Of a stretch of DNA of 64,000 nt, positions 43,629 through 55,112 are shown piece after piece. The stretch spans positions 10,718,616-10,782,615 of the forward strand of contig JASKMD010000026.1 of assembly GCA_030144725.1 (NCBI GenBank), given 5' to 3'. The translations under genes were made by a program, and so were the position numbers. The stretch comes from Haematococcus lacustris (lineage: Eukaryota > Chlorophyta > Chlorophyceae > Chlamydomonadales > Haematococcaceae). How positions within the stretch are numbered: the first letter of the stretch is position 1; each line of letters begins with the position of its first letter. The notes beneath the pieces are model-generated. The model did no database searches, was not told the origin of the DNA, and saw nothing but the letters and a program-made list of their open reading frames with translations.

Positions 43629-44650
43629 GCAGCACCTTGGCCCTCAACCTTGAGCCTTCATTGCAGTCGAACACACTAATTGTGGACCACTACAAAACAG
43701 TGTTTTGTCTGTGTGGAGTTCCCATCGCATGGCATGCTCATGGCCTATACATGGCATACACATGGTCATGGTCGCCTACCACCTACAGCATTGCCTGACC
43801 CCTGTGACAGGGCTATGCGTAGAGTTGGCATGACAAAACATGCACTAATTGAAAGCTGATGCCAGCTCAAATGGGGGGGCACACACTACTGTGCCTCAGC
43901 AGGCTGCTGCTGCTGCTGGGCCTTGGGAGGCTTGTCTCGCAGCCGCTTGTAGCCCAAGCCAGGGTACTCCTTGCCCTTGGCTGGCAGAGCTGCCTGCTGT
44001 GGCCACCAGCACAGCTCCAGTGGGCGCCACTTGCTCTCCCCAATGCGCTGCATGTTCAGCGCTGCATTGCAGTCCCTGTCCAGCCACCTGCCTGGCTGTG
44101 GTGCTGGCTTGGCTTTGGCAGCCTTGCCCTTGACCTTTGTGGGCTCAGCTGCCGGCTCAGCCTCGGTGCGCTTGCTGTGCTTGGCTGGCAGGGGAGTGCT
44201 GGGCCCAGGCTCTGAGGCTGCTGCCTGTGTGGCTTCCTGGCTGCTGCGTGGGGCCTGTGGGGGCTTGCGGGGGGCTACTACCGGGCACCACATCATGCCC
44301 CGCACTGGCTGGTCACGCTGCTGGCTCCAGGCTGGGCGCACTAGGCGGTGGTGCACCTGCCCTGCTGGGGGCTTCCAGTCTGCAGGCCTGGTGGGCCTGC
44401 GCTTGTTCAGCTGCCTCTCACAGGGCTGCTGGCCATTCACTGCTGAGCTGACCCGGCTGGTGCGGTGCTCATCCACAAGCACCACCCTGCCCCGCCGCTG
44501 GGATCCGCGGCACTGGGCCGCTTCCTCGGAGGCATTCCGCCACTAGGCTCATATCAGCTCACACCCGCTGATACCTACTTATACCCAGGAGGCGATGTCA
44601 CTCACTCTTGCACTTCCAGAGGGCACTTCTAAGGGACTCTACCAAAGGTC
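43629..44650 (-). mobile_element. Fanzor-like element, copy F (intact C-terminal half)
   Basis: Minus orientation. Promoter-like GGGTATAAGTAGG near 44565, ATG at 44535 with the exon 1 start (MPPRKRPSAADP). A clean internal deletion at about 44502 follows, joining to the segment before VVLVDEHRTSR, then an undisturbed C-terminal frame to the stop at 43886 and the 3' block to CAGCACCTTGG at 43629. Confidence 0.8.
43886..44535 (-). pseudogene. Fanzor-like nuclease, deletion derivative F
   Basis: From 44485 the frame runs without interruption for 199 codons: [58 protein letters not shown], a 60-residue Pro/Ala/Lys linker, [20 protein letters not shown], then [20 protein letters not shown] and the Gln-rich tail. 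It is the best reference for the family's C-terminus, including RuvC-III. The deletion joint puts exon 1 in a different frame and RuvC-I is missing, so no nuclease results. Only two of the four zinc-ribbon cysteines of TnpB-type proteins are present. Confidence 0.8.
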
Positions 44651-45380
44651 ACCTCCAAATACACCATGGACTCCTTGCAGCATCATGACATGCAGCATCC
44701 CAATACCCTCCTGCAGCTCACGTCCCTTGGCGTGCTATACTGGCCAATGCAAGGCTTGCTGCTGCAAGGGTCTGCGAGCAGGACAGCTCAGCAGTCAGCA
44801 CAGAACTAGGGCTACACCTGCAAGCCACTGCCTGTTGTCAGGGCGCCCCTGAGCCCGTCCTGGCTCAGACACGGCTAGCAAGGACACAAGGGTTGGAGGG
44901 CGGTGCAGCTCTTGTGTATGCGCCCAGTGGCTTGTGTAGGAGCCACTGGCCCCCATGCGGTTATGTGGAGGTGAATGAGGGGTGCATGCATGACGTGTCA
45001 CAGTTAAGCTGACTCTGCCTGGTCTGCCACCTCTTACCAGCTGCCTTGGCCCTGGGCTATGCGGCTGCGCGCATCGCTCCGTCATGTTGTGTGACATTTT
45101 CACACGCGCTTTTGCATATTATGGATACATGTTACACTTTGAACACACATGCACAGTTGTGCACGCCCAGCCACAGTTGCAGTTGCTGCTGCCAATGACC
45201 GCCTCCCTGCGCAGGCCGCTGCCTGAGATGCAAGGCTTCAGCAACACAGAGGTGTGGCACAGGCCCTCCACTATTCTCTGCCCGACCCTGTCCTTGGCCC
45301 TGGCCTGACCCTGACCCTGGCCCTGGCCCTGACCCTGACACTGACACTGACACTTGCATTGACCTGGGTCGTGGGTGTAG
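44651..45380. other. Presumed 5' region of the CRC gene
   Basis: No exon could be assigned firmly. A possible small exon at about 45212-45250 (PLPEMQGFSNTE, between a GCGCAG acceptor and a GTGTGG donor) precedes a (CCCTGAC/CTGACA)n tract at 45280-45360. The start codon of the CRC gene was not found. Confidence 0.35.
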
Positions 45381-48300
45381 GTTCCTGGGCCCCTTGGGCC
45401 AGGCTACCAACACTATGGCGTGGCCTTCACTGGAGCTGGTGAGTGCCGTCCACCAGCAGCTGAAGGTGCTGCAACCTGGCTGTACTGTGTACCTACATCA
45501 TAGACTAGCAACTGTGGGTTGTGGACAATGCTGCCATTAGTGCTCCTGCTGCTGTGCGAGGCCACCAGGTGCCAACGAGGTGCCAACTGTAACCTTGAAG
45601 CGATGCAACTGTAAGAAGGCAAAATGCCTCAAGTTGTACTGCGTGTGCTTTGGCCAAGGTGAGCGCCGGTTGCAACAATGCAGCACAGCAGTTGCGCGAG
45701 CTGGCCCGGACCACATGAATTGCCTTGAATCAGGGTGTGCTTGCACTCACGTCAATCCGTGGTCGATCACGGCATGTGATCTGTTCCAGCTTAACATGGC
45801 CCTCATTACGCACGCGGCCTCCAGCTGCTGCTGGACTCTTCACCTATGATTTTGCGCGTTGACAGGGGTGTTCTGCGATGGCTGCGCTTGCCGCGACTGC
45901 TGCAATACGGTGAACAACGAGAAGGAGGTATACTTTGAGCGGCAGCGCATCCTGCAACGCAGCCCACGAGCTTTCGCGCCCAAGGTGCGGGTCATTGCAG
46001 TGGCACGTGCATTAACAACCTTTTGAAAGTCTCACTGTTGCACCAGTCGTACTGCCATCGCAAGAACTGCACTACTGCTCAAGAAAAGCAACCCTGGCTA
46101 AAGAGCAGAATACTGACAGCTCCTCCTCAGGACATTGACTTGTGGGTGATTCTCTAAGCATTCTACATCCAGATATTTGGGGTCACAGGGATGCAGCTTA
46201 CCGTCCCAAGGATACCCGTCTCGCCGATGTGATTTGTTCGCGGGCACATGTGGCAGTACGCGAGCAAAGACTCCAATGGCTTGCGCTGATGGTCAAATGA
46301 CGCGAATTGATTTGCAGCTACTAATGTGACAAACGCTTCCGAAAACGATGAAGTATCGAGAGAGTACTTGCATGACACATGTTGGGAACTCGTAAAGTCT
46401 ACATTCACTTTCATCCTTGACAGCAACATACCCCAGTCCAACAAAACTTATTCAACAAGGAACAACATGTTGGACTGTGGGTAATCTCACTCAGCTACTC
46501 CAATCAAGTTGAAGCATCCTCGATCGCACCCTTGATAACTGCAAACCCCACTCTGGTGGCACTTTCCCAACAGACCACTGGGCTCCTCATCAAAACTAAC
46601 AGCATTATGCTTTGTAAGGCTGACAGCCTGTGTAAAACTACTAGGGCCCTATGCATTGTTGCGGGCCCGGCCATCAATGCCCCGCCGGTACTCTGCAGCC
46701 CGGTGCAACAACTGCCTGCCTTTGGGCAGCCGGTCATTGACCAGCTGGTAGCGCTGCTGGTACTCCTCGCCGATGGGGGGCAGAGCCTCCAGGTCATCCC
46801 ATTGGCACAGCTCTATGGGGCGCTGCATGCTCTCCCCAATGCGCTGCAAGTTCAGGCACCCGTTGGTGTCCCGGTCCAGCCACCTGCCCCCTGGGGGGGC
46901 CTGGGATGGTGGTGCTGGGCCAGGTGCTTCAGGGAGTGGGGGGGCCTGGGCTGGGGGAGGGGGGGGGGCTTGGGCGGGGGGGGCATGGGCTGGGGGTGGG
47001 GGTGGGTCCTGGGCAGGGGCAGGGGGGTCCTGGGCTGGGGGAGGGGGGGGGGCTGGGCAGGGGGAGGGGGGGCCTGGGCTGCGGGAGGGGGGGTGGGCTG
47101 GGCAGGGGCAAGCGGGTCCTGGGCAGGGGCAGGGGGCGGAGGGCTGGGCGGCACCTGATGGCACCACGACAGGTCCCGCACATACTTTGCATGCCGCATG
47201 CTCCAGGCTGGGCGCACCAGCCGCGGGTTGACCTGGCCTGCTGGGGGTACCCAGTCTGCAGGCCTGGGCTGGTCAGGTGGCAGGTGCAGCTCACAAGGCT
47301 GGCGGGCTACCGGCTGCACTCAGTGCGGGGGAGACGGGGCGCTTGCGTTTCCTCTTCGGGGGCATATCAGGGATTTAATTACATTATCCAAGTGGAGAAA
47401 CGGATAACGGACAGGCAGCATACCCCAGGATGACGGCACGTCCCTAGCCACAGGGACCCGAGCCAACAACCCACCATTGCAGGTCACACCAGGAATGTGT
47501 GGGTTTAACGCAAGCCAGGCAGTAGATCTGTGTTCGAGATCTGTGAAAGGCCGATGGTTGATGCTCGCCACAACTTACACAGCCTCTCACTCGCTCACTC
47601 CACTGACCCCTGTCGATAGCCGCTCTTGTGTATGCGCCCAGTGGCTTGTGTAGGACTCCTAGCCAGCCCCTGTCCCTGGTCCGCTGCCATTTGCCAATGC
47701 CATTTGCCAATGCCATTTGCCATTTTACTCATTTGTGCATCCCAGGGCCTTGTCCCAAGCCTCGGTCTCTGAGGCTGGGTGTGTGCGAACCTTGACGCAG
47801 GTGGAGCAGCACACAACCGGCAACACCCACAAGAAGGGGTGCCGCTGCCGCAAGTCAAAGTGCCTAAAGCGCTACTGCGAGTGCCTCGATGCCGGGGTAC
47901 ACTGCTCCAGCTTTTGCAGGTGAGGGCTGAATGCCCACCCTACCTGGGCGGTTGCCTGCCCAGCAGCATCCGGCCTACCACCACCATCCCGACCACCACC
48001 ACCACCACCACCACTTCCCAAGCCCAGCCACATGCAAGCATGAGGGAGCGCACTTCTCACAACTGCAGGTGTGAGGAGTGCCACAACAGGCAAGATCTGG
48101 GCAGCCTGCAGCTGCACAGCTCCCACAGCCTGCAGGGGCTGGGCCTGGGCCTGACGGGCATGGCCTCGCTCCCTGACATGGACCAGGCGCTGCAGTCTGT
48201 GGGGGCCCCTGGCCCCTACCTGCCTGGCTCTGTGACAGGGCAAGTAGGGTCGTCCATGGCCGGCCTGAGCTTGCAGCGCTTGCTGCGGAGTGGCAGTGGC

Positions 48301-51300
48301 GGCATGGAAGAGGAGTTAAACCCAGCTGCTCATCTCCATACTCCTGCCCAGACGCTCAAAGTGGGTCCCTGCAGCACCTTGGCCCTCAACCTTGAACCTT
48401 CATTGCAGTTGAACACACTAATTGTGGACCACTACAAAACAGTGTTTTTGCTGTGTGGAGTTCCCATCGCATGGCATGCTCATGGCCTATACATGGCATA
48501 CACATGGTCATGGTCGCCTACCACCTACAGCATTGCCTGACCCGTTAGGGCTACACCGTAGAGTTGGCATGACAAAACATGCACTAATTGAAAGCTGATG
48601 CCAGCTCAAATGGGGGGGAGGCACACACTACTGTGCCTCAGCAGGCTGCTGCTGCTGGGCCTTGGGAGGCTTGTCTCGCAGCCGCTTGTAGCCCAGGCCA
48701 GGGTACTCCTTGCCCTTGGCTGGCAGAGCTGCCTGTTGTGGCCACCAGCACAGCTCGTGCTTGTTTAAGGAAGGCGGCATCAGATGCTGCCGTGGTGTGA
48801 CCCACACTATAAAGGCTGTAAAGGCTGTCAGGTGGTGGTGTTTGGACCGGGGCCCACCGCAATCCCCTTGCTGACCCCTGTCCCCAGCATTTCTCTCCTA
48901 CTACTAGGGACTATGTTGTCTACAATCAGGGCCGTCTGGACTTTTCACTGCATCTCACTTTTTGCGGCAAAGTATCTTTTACGTTCGCAGGTTTTTAAGG
49001 CTTGCATCAGCGCCTGACCCCTTTCCTGCCTGGCTATCTGCCCACAGGAAATGCTTGCTGGCCCAACCCTGTCCGCTGCTGGACCCAAACCCTCGGGGCC
49101 CCACCTCCCGGCGGGCCAGTCCTCCTCCTCCACCTTCCGCTCAGGTGGCACCTCAGGCCATATGGGCACCCAGGGCATGGGCCGGACCAACAGCTTCCCA
49201 AAAGCAGCAGCACCGGGGGTTAGCCTGACCGGCCTGCAGGGGCCCGGCAGCGGGCTGTTGGCTGCTGGCAGCGACCAGTTCCTTCAACACCAGCCGTCAG
49301 AAGCTCGGGCAGGTGGCCCAGGGGCTTGGGTCACCGGGGCAGAGGCGGCAGGGGCAGGGGCGGAAGGAGGCCCAGGCGGGGGCCCCGGGGGCGGGCTGGG
49401 GTGGGTGGTAGCTGGCTCCTCCTGGCAGGAAGGCGGCCAGGGAGCCTCCAGGGAGGCCACCCCAGTGAGTCAAAGGGAGCCATGCTGGGGTGGATGCCAT
49501 GGGGACATGGCAGCATGGATGCATGGGGGCATGGGGGCATGGAAGCATGGGGGCATGGATGCATGGGGGCATGGATGCATGGGGGCATGGGGTCATGGAT
49601 GCATGGGGTGGAGGTGGGGTGATCGGAAGGAGCAAGCCTGGGGCCCAGGGAGGGTGGGGTGCCATTTGTGCTGCCCGCTGCCTGTTGCCTGATGTGGCCA
49701 CTCCTTCGCCGCCACTTGCTGGCAAGCAATCCTGCCCTCCCAATGTCCCGCTCTCTCCAGCCCCTCTCCTGCTCTCCAGCCAGCACGCAAAACCCACACT
49801 GCCATAAACCCTAACTGCCATAACCACCCCTCTCACATGCTTTGACCCTGCACCAAAGCCAAACGCTGACCTTCAAGCTCTTACCCGCAGACGCCCTTAA
49901 ACGCCCTCAAACCCTCACCCTTATAGACTCACGCTCCAGCCGAACGCTGACCCTGAGCAGAGAGTCTCCTCCTTACTCTCACCTACACCGCCACACTGAC
50001 CTGCACCCTGCCTGCTGGCCGCCAGGATCCCCTGACCTTCACCCCTGACCTTGCCATGCTCAGCGGCGGCTCCTTGGGGGGCTACCCTAATGCCAGCCTG
50101 CTGGCCCTGGCTTCCCTCACCCTCCCCCCAGGCAGCCTGCCTCTGGGCAGCCTTCCCAACAGCCTGCTGCCCTCCCCCCGCCAGCAGTCAGGGCCCTGGC
50201 GCTCCCAATCACCCCAACAGGCTGTCAGGCCTCAAGACCCCTCCCTCGCCACACCCATGGCAGTGACAGCAGTGGCCACACCCTACCAGGGGCACCCAGC
50301 ACTGCACCAGGGGCAGCAGGGGGAGCAGCAACAGGAGCAGCAGGAGCAGCAGGAGCAGCAGGGGGGTGCCAGGGCCTGGGGTGGCGGTGACAATGCTGCA
50401 GAGCTAGCCGCGTCTAACTGCCAGGGGCAGGAGCAGGAGCAGAAGGCGCAGCGGGAGCAGGAGGCCGTGGCCCTGCTGCCAGCAACAGCCATGGCTGCCA
50501 CTGAGCCCTGGCAGGCGCAGTCAGGTGCAGGCGTCCAGCAGCAGGGGTCCGGGCGGGAGGCTGGGGTGCCTGCCCTAGGCGGTGGGGCACCAGGTCAGGT
50601 GGCAGCACCCAGGGCCTTGGCAGGGGCTGAGGGGAGCCTGGTGGGGGGCCAGCAGCAGCAGGCTCCGGGGTGGGCAGCAGCAGCTGGTGCCCGGGGCCTC
50701 CCCCCTGGCCTGGCGGCTGGGCCGGGTGGGTCAGGGCAGAGTAGTCAGCAGCAGGGCGCAGGGCTCGATGGGGTAGTGGGGGCTGGCCAGGCTGAGCAGG
50801 GGCAAGGTCCTGGCGAGGGGGGCGGTGGAGGGGCCGCGGAGGCAGTCCCTGCTGCTGCTGCAATGGCAGGTGGGGTACTGATAGGGGCAGGGGGTGGCAG
50901 GGGCGTGGGCAGGGGGGTGAGCGAAGAGTGAAGAGGAGGGCGGGGTGCCAGGGCCAGACCAGTCGTTATGCCGCTATCCGCTTCTGCGTTACCTGCTTCT
51001 TCCGAGTCATTGTGCCGATAGGTGCTGTGCTTTGAGACGCCTGTGACTTTACCAAGCAACTGGTCCTGGGTCAGGGCCTGGGCTGCTGGCTGCCCTGCTC
51101 CTGCCTGATGCTCCAGCAACCGCCATGTGGCACAGTCCCGCTGCCCTCTGATTCTGACCGCAGCTGGGGCCAGCGTGGAGGACAGGCCGGCCACACCTGA
51201 CCTACTGGCTCAGCCTGACCCGCTCAGGGACCTGCTTGCCAGGGTAGGTGCGGGACGGTTGGCTGGGCACACCACTGCACTGCACTGCTGCGCATGCACA

Positions 51301-54300
51301 TGCAGCATGCGCACCTGCACAACCTGCAGGTCACATGTCACATTGGTGTAAAGAGGCTGCCCCTGCCCCTGCCCCTGCCCCTGCCCCTGCCCCTGCCCCT
51401 GCCCCTGCCCCTGCCCCTGCCCCTGCCCCTGCCCCTGCCCCTGCCCCTGCCCCTGCCCCTGCCCCTGCCCCTGCCCCTGCCCCTGCCCCTGCCCCTGCCC
51501 CTGCCCCTGCCCCTGCCCCTGCCCCACCTGGGCCTTCGGTCAGCCCCACCCCTTTCCCCTCACCTCCACTGCCCACCCCCCATCCTCCCAGCAGCATTGC
51601 CTGGCCCCTTCGCCCCTTGTCACCGCAGATGCTGCAACCAAGCCAGCTGCTAGCCGACCCAGAGTTGGCCCAGCAGCTGGCCCTGACCCTGGGCCTGGAC
51701 TCAGACCACCAGCATGCTGCACTGAGGGCAGCCCAAGTGCTGCAGAGGTTCCTGCTCCTGGCCAGAGACCATCCCATATTCGCCCAAGTCATGGACGCCC
51801 AGCAGCCCCACCCCACCCTTCCCATACAGCACCACCCAGGCCACCTCACCCTTACTCACCCATACCCACACCCACCCACCCACCCACAGCAGCAGCAGCA
51901 GGAGCAGCAACACTCTCTCAGGTTCCACCACCTCCCACCTCCGCTGTCACTTCACACCCAGCTGGGCAGGGGGCCGGGCCGGCCGCCTGGCTGCTGGAGC
52001 CCCCTTGCCCCCTCTGCCGCCACCACTGCTGCCTGTGCTGCCGCCCTGCATGGACGCATTCCCCACAGCCCACCTCAATCCACGGGTCACAACCTCCCCC
52101 CACGGGCGACTCACATGGAGAAAGACAAGGAAAACAGCTGGCAACATGGGCCTGCATGGCCGCATGGGGGCCTGCCTAAGCAGGGTGACCCACAGGCCAT
52201 GCTGGGGAGGAGCCCTACCACCCAATCCCAACCGCAGCCACCATTGCAGGCCCCGTTGCAAGCGCAGGCTAGCGCAAGTGTGATCGCATTGCCAGGTCAC
52301 ACTGGGACAACCTTCAGTCCTCCCCAGCCACAAGTGCAGGGTCAGGTTCCCCACTTGCAGCTGCGGCCAACCAGCCTATCAGCCTCACTTACCGGGGCGG
52401 TGCCTGATAAGCTGGCCAGCGCTATGGGCTCGGCTGCGGGCGAGGGAGGGGGTGGGGGGGCCCATGGGGGCCGCTTGGGCTGGGCTGCCCCGCCCCTCCT
52501 CCTGGCGCAGTGCCTCCGTGCCGCGGGCCTGCACCCCATGCTTAGCCAGGGCCTGGCAGGTACTGAGCCAGGGGCTGGCGCCCTAAAGCTGGGCAGCGGT
52601 AGCTTTTACTTCGGTGAGTGAGCAGTGGGGGCAGGGAGATGTGGAGCGGGGCAGGGCGGGGCGGGGCGGGGCGGGGCGGGGCGGGGCGGGGCGGGGCGGG
52701 GCGGGGCGGGGCGGGGCGGGGCGGGGCGGGGCGGGGCGGGGCGGGGCGGGGCGGGGCGGGGCGGGGCGGGGCGGGGCGGGGCGGGGCGGGGCGGGGCGGG
52801 GCGGGGCGGGGCGGGGCGGGGCGGGGCGGGGCGGGGCGGGGCGGGGCGGGGCGGGGCGGGGCGGGGCGGGGCGGGGCGGGGCGGGGCGGGGCGGGGCGGG
52901 GCGGGGCGGGGCGGGGCGGGGCGGGGCGGGGCGGGGCGGGGCGGGGCGGGGCGGGGCGGGGCGGGGCGGGGCGGGGCGGGGCGGGGCGGGGCGGGGCGGG
53001 GCGGGGCGGCCGCAGGCTGTCGTGGCTGGCACAAACCCAACCTCTTCACAACCCCACCCTGGTCACCCCCCCAGCCCTGCCCATCTCCCCTTACTCATTG
53101 TCCACCTCAGGCCCTCCAGCTGACGACGCTGAGCAAGACGCACCGCAGTCGCTAACTGACCCCAGCCCCAGCCCTGATCTAGGTGGCCCCAGCCTTCCCC
53201 ACAGCCTGCCACCGCCTCAGGGAGTGGGTCAGGTGCCACAGCAGTCAGACAGCCAGGCGGACCAGGGGCATGAGGCTGGCAGTGCGGCATACAGCCCCCC
53301 TCAGTGCCTCGGGACCCTCAACAACGGAGGTGAGCAGCAGAGGGGCAGGGCAGGGCAGGGCAGGGCAGGGCAGGGCAGGGCAGGGCAGGGCAGGGCAGGG
53401 CAGGGCAGGGCAGGGCAGGGCAGGGCAGGGCAGGGCAGGGCAGGGCAGGGCAGGGCAGGGCAGGGCAGGGCAGGGCAGGGCAGGGCAGGGCAGGGCAGGG
53501 CAGGGCAGGGCAGGGCAGGGCAGGGCAGGGCAGGGCAGGGCAGGGCAGGGCAGGGCAGGGCAGGGCAGGGCAGGGCAGGGCAGGGCAGGGCAGGGCAGGG
53601 CAGGGCAGGGCAGGGCAGGGCAGGGCAGGGCAGGGCAGGGCAGGGCAGGGCAGGGCAGGGCAGGGCAGGGCAGGGCAGGGCAGGGCAGGGCAGGGCAGGG
53701 CAGGGCAGGGCAGGGCAGGGCAGGGCAGGGCAGGGCAGGGCAGGGCAGGGTCAAGTGGGCAAAAGAAAGTGATGCTACTTTGTTGGTTGAGGTGGTTAGT
53801 GTTTGTAGAGGGTGACGGGGACCCAGGTGCTGGCCTGCAGACCCTGAGGTTGCTGCTGTGAGGCTTGTGCAGGCATCACAGTCCTGGACTACAGCAGGTC
53901 AGACTGCCTGCAGCATGCCAGCCGGCCACGCTCCAGCCGTGAGGGCAGCCTCATCCCTGCCCCTGCTGCAAGTGTCCTGAGCGGCCGAGCTGCTTGGGGT
54001 GATGCCCAGCCTGGGCAGGGCCTGGGGCCCCCTCCCCCTCACCCCTGCTCAAACCCTTCAGGACCCAGCACCTCCCACCTGGGCCACCAGCGACCAGGTC
54101 CTCCTGTTGCCCTGCTGGCCCCCTTCCACAGCCTGCCTGCTGGGGTGTGGGCTGAGGGTGCTGGGGCGGGGTCGCAGGCAGCTGCTGGGCTGGGTGGGGA
54201 AGGTGGTCAGGGCCGAGTGAAGCGGCTCAGTGGGGGGGCAGAATGCTCCGGGCCAGCAGCAGGGACAGCTGCTGCTCGCTTGGCCTCAGGCTCAACCTGG

Positions 54301-55112
54301 GTGGGGGGCGCAGGAGGGGCGGCTCTGTGCGGGGAGGGAGGGGTGGCCAGGCGTCTGGGCAGTGGGAGGTCGTGGTCTGGGCCGGTGGTGGTTGGAGGGC
54401 CACCTAGTAAGCGGCAGCGGCTGAGGGAGGAGGAGGTGGAGAGCGGCGGTCTGAGCTGCCAGGTAGGGGTTGGGAAAGGGAGGGGAGGGGAGGGGCAGGG
54501 AGGGAATGGGTGGAAGACACATGCAGCTGTACTTGCACAACCCTAGCCGCGTGGGCTTAGAGCCCATGCCAGAATAGGACAGCATGGCAGCGGGTGAATG
54601 TTGCTGCCAACATTTCGGGCTGCCCTACTGCTTTCTTGGCAGGCTGAAGCAAGCAGCCAGGCTGAGGGGGACAGGACAGGGTCCAGGGGCTGCAGTCAGC
54701 TGGGCGAGCAAGGACGTTCTCGCAGCAACCAACAACTGCCCGCGGTGGAGGTGGGTGTGATGAGTGGTGGGTGTGTCACGACACTTGGGCTCAGGGTAGG
54801 GTGCCAGTGGGAAAAGGCGGAAATGTCGAGACAGCGTAGGGTGGTAATGAGCTTCACGTGTCACGTTGCGCACCGGTGCAGGCACGTCGCAAAATCCTTG
54901 CCACGTATTACACCTGTTGGTGCGCTGTGCAGGCCGGGTCCCAAATGCATTTAGGCAACCTGCACTCGGCGAACGAGATGGAGGCGCTGCAGGCGCTCTA
55001 CGAGATGGGCAGTCGGCCCGGCGCCCAGGCCCACCCCGGCCATGGTCCGTCGTCTGCGGCGCAGGGCCGGGCATCAGACCGGGCGGTTGCGTACGCATCG
55101 AGCAATGGATGA
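45381..55112 (+). CDS. CRC-domain transcription factor (TSO1/LIN54-like, CPP family)
   Basis: Exons with matching phases: 45381-45438, 45569-45658, 45866-45984, 47801-47919, 48069-48360, 49048-49464, 50026-50869, 51164-51243, 51629-52613, 53075-53329, 53873-54462, 54643-54750, 54882-55112 (stop). Two cysteine-rich CXC repeats form the CRC DNA-binding domain: [20 protein letters not shown], then CDGCACRDC and SPRAFAPK; and [20 protein letters not shown], then CRCEECHN. In plants and animals such proteins bind CHR-type promoter elements (TTYGAA) and regulate cell-cycle and germline genes in DREAM/MuvB complexes. The 3' part is Gln-, Pro- and Gly-rich with a helical [20 protein letters not shown] segment and a basic [10 protein letters not shown]. 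The 5' end is not found. Fanzor-like copies K and G lie antisense in two introns. Confidence 0.85.
46437..47370 (-). mobile_element. Fanzor-like element, copy K (subfamily III)
   Basis: Coding remnant 46649-47365 followed by a 210-bp 3' block (46437-46648) whose sequence differs from subfamilies I and II but is conserved at 63772-64000 and 23925-24128. It ends ...AATAAGTTTTGTTG. Lies between the two CXC repeats of the CRC gene, in an intron, antisense. Confidence 0.7.
46649..47365 (-). pseudogene. Fanzor-like nuclease, deletion derivative K
   Basis: ATG at 47365 gives [15 protein letters not shown], a strong nuclear signal. After about 15 codons the sequence jumps to the C-terminal part: [43 protein letters not shown], a very long Pro-rich linker full of G/C runs with a frame change inside, then [20 protein letters not shown] and [20 protein letters not shown], ending ARNNA-stop. 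RuvC-III aspartate and Asn are kept (DRDTN). The same kind of joint (exon 1 to C-terminal part) is seen in copy F. Confidence 0.7.
48372..48755 (-). pseudogene. Fanzor-like fragment, copy G (tail plus 3' block)
   Basis: Only the last ~42 codons ([20 protein letters not shown] ... [13 protein letters not shown], stop at 48628-48630) and the complete 3' block to CAGCACCTTGG at 48372. The 5' boundary is abrupt after CACCAGCACAGCTC at 48754. In an intron of the CRC gene (after the exon ending 48360), antisense. The element end lies 11 bp inside the intron. Confidence 0.75.
49498..49606 (+). repeat. GCATGGGGGCATGGA minisatellite
   Basis: Seven to eight imperfect copies of GCATGGGGGCATGG / GCATGGATGCATGG in the CRC-gene intron that begins at 49465. 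Confidence 0.9.
51356..51525 (+). repeat. (CTGCCC)n hexamer array
   Basis: About 28 perfect CTGCCC units. A frame across it would encode Ala-Pro repeats, but a GT donor precedes it (51244) and the acceptor CACCGCAG at 51628 follows, so I place it in an intron of the CRC gene. Confidence 0.9.
52653..53009 (+). repeat. (GCGGG)n pentamer array
   Basis: About 71 perfect GCGGG units, beginning 40 bp after the CRC-gene donor at 52613 (TTCG|GTGAGTG). The 380-codon Gly/Arg frame here is an artefact. Confidence 0.95.
53343..53750 (+). repeat. (CAGGG)n pentamer array
   Basis: About 81 nearly perfect CAGGG units starting 13 bp after the CRC-gene donor at 53329 (GGAG|GTGAGCAG). The 210-codon Gln/Gly/Arg frame here is an artefact. 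Confidence 0.95.

Noticed and set aside
51248..52621. 457-codon ORF with an Ala-Pro repeat as one protein
   Set aside because: Only the part from 51629 is kept as exon; the repeat lies between a plausible donor and acceptor. RNA data could reverse this.
52614..53772. Very long Gly/Arg and Gln/Gly/Arg ORFs (up to 384 codons), and Pro-rich ones on the other strand
   Set aside because: They only reflect pentamer arrays, which are open in all frames; exon phases show the arrays are intronic.
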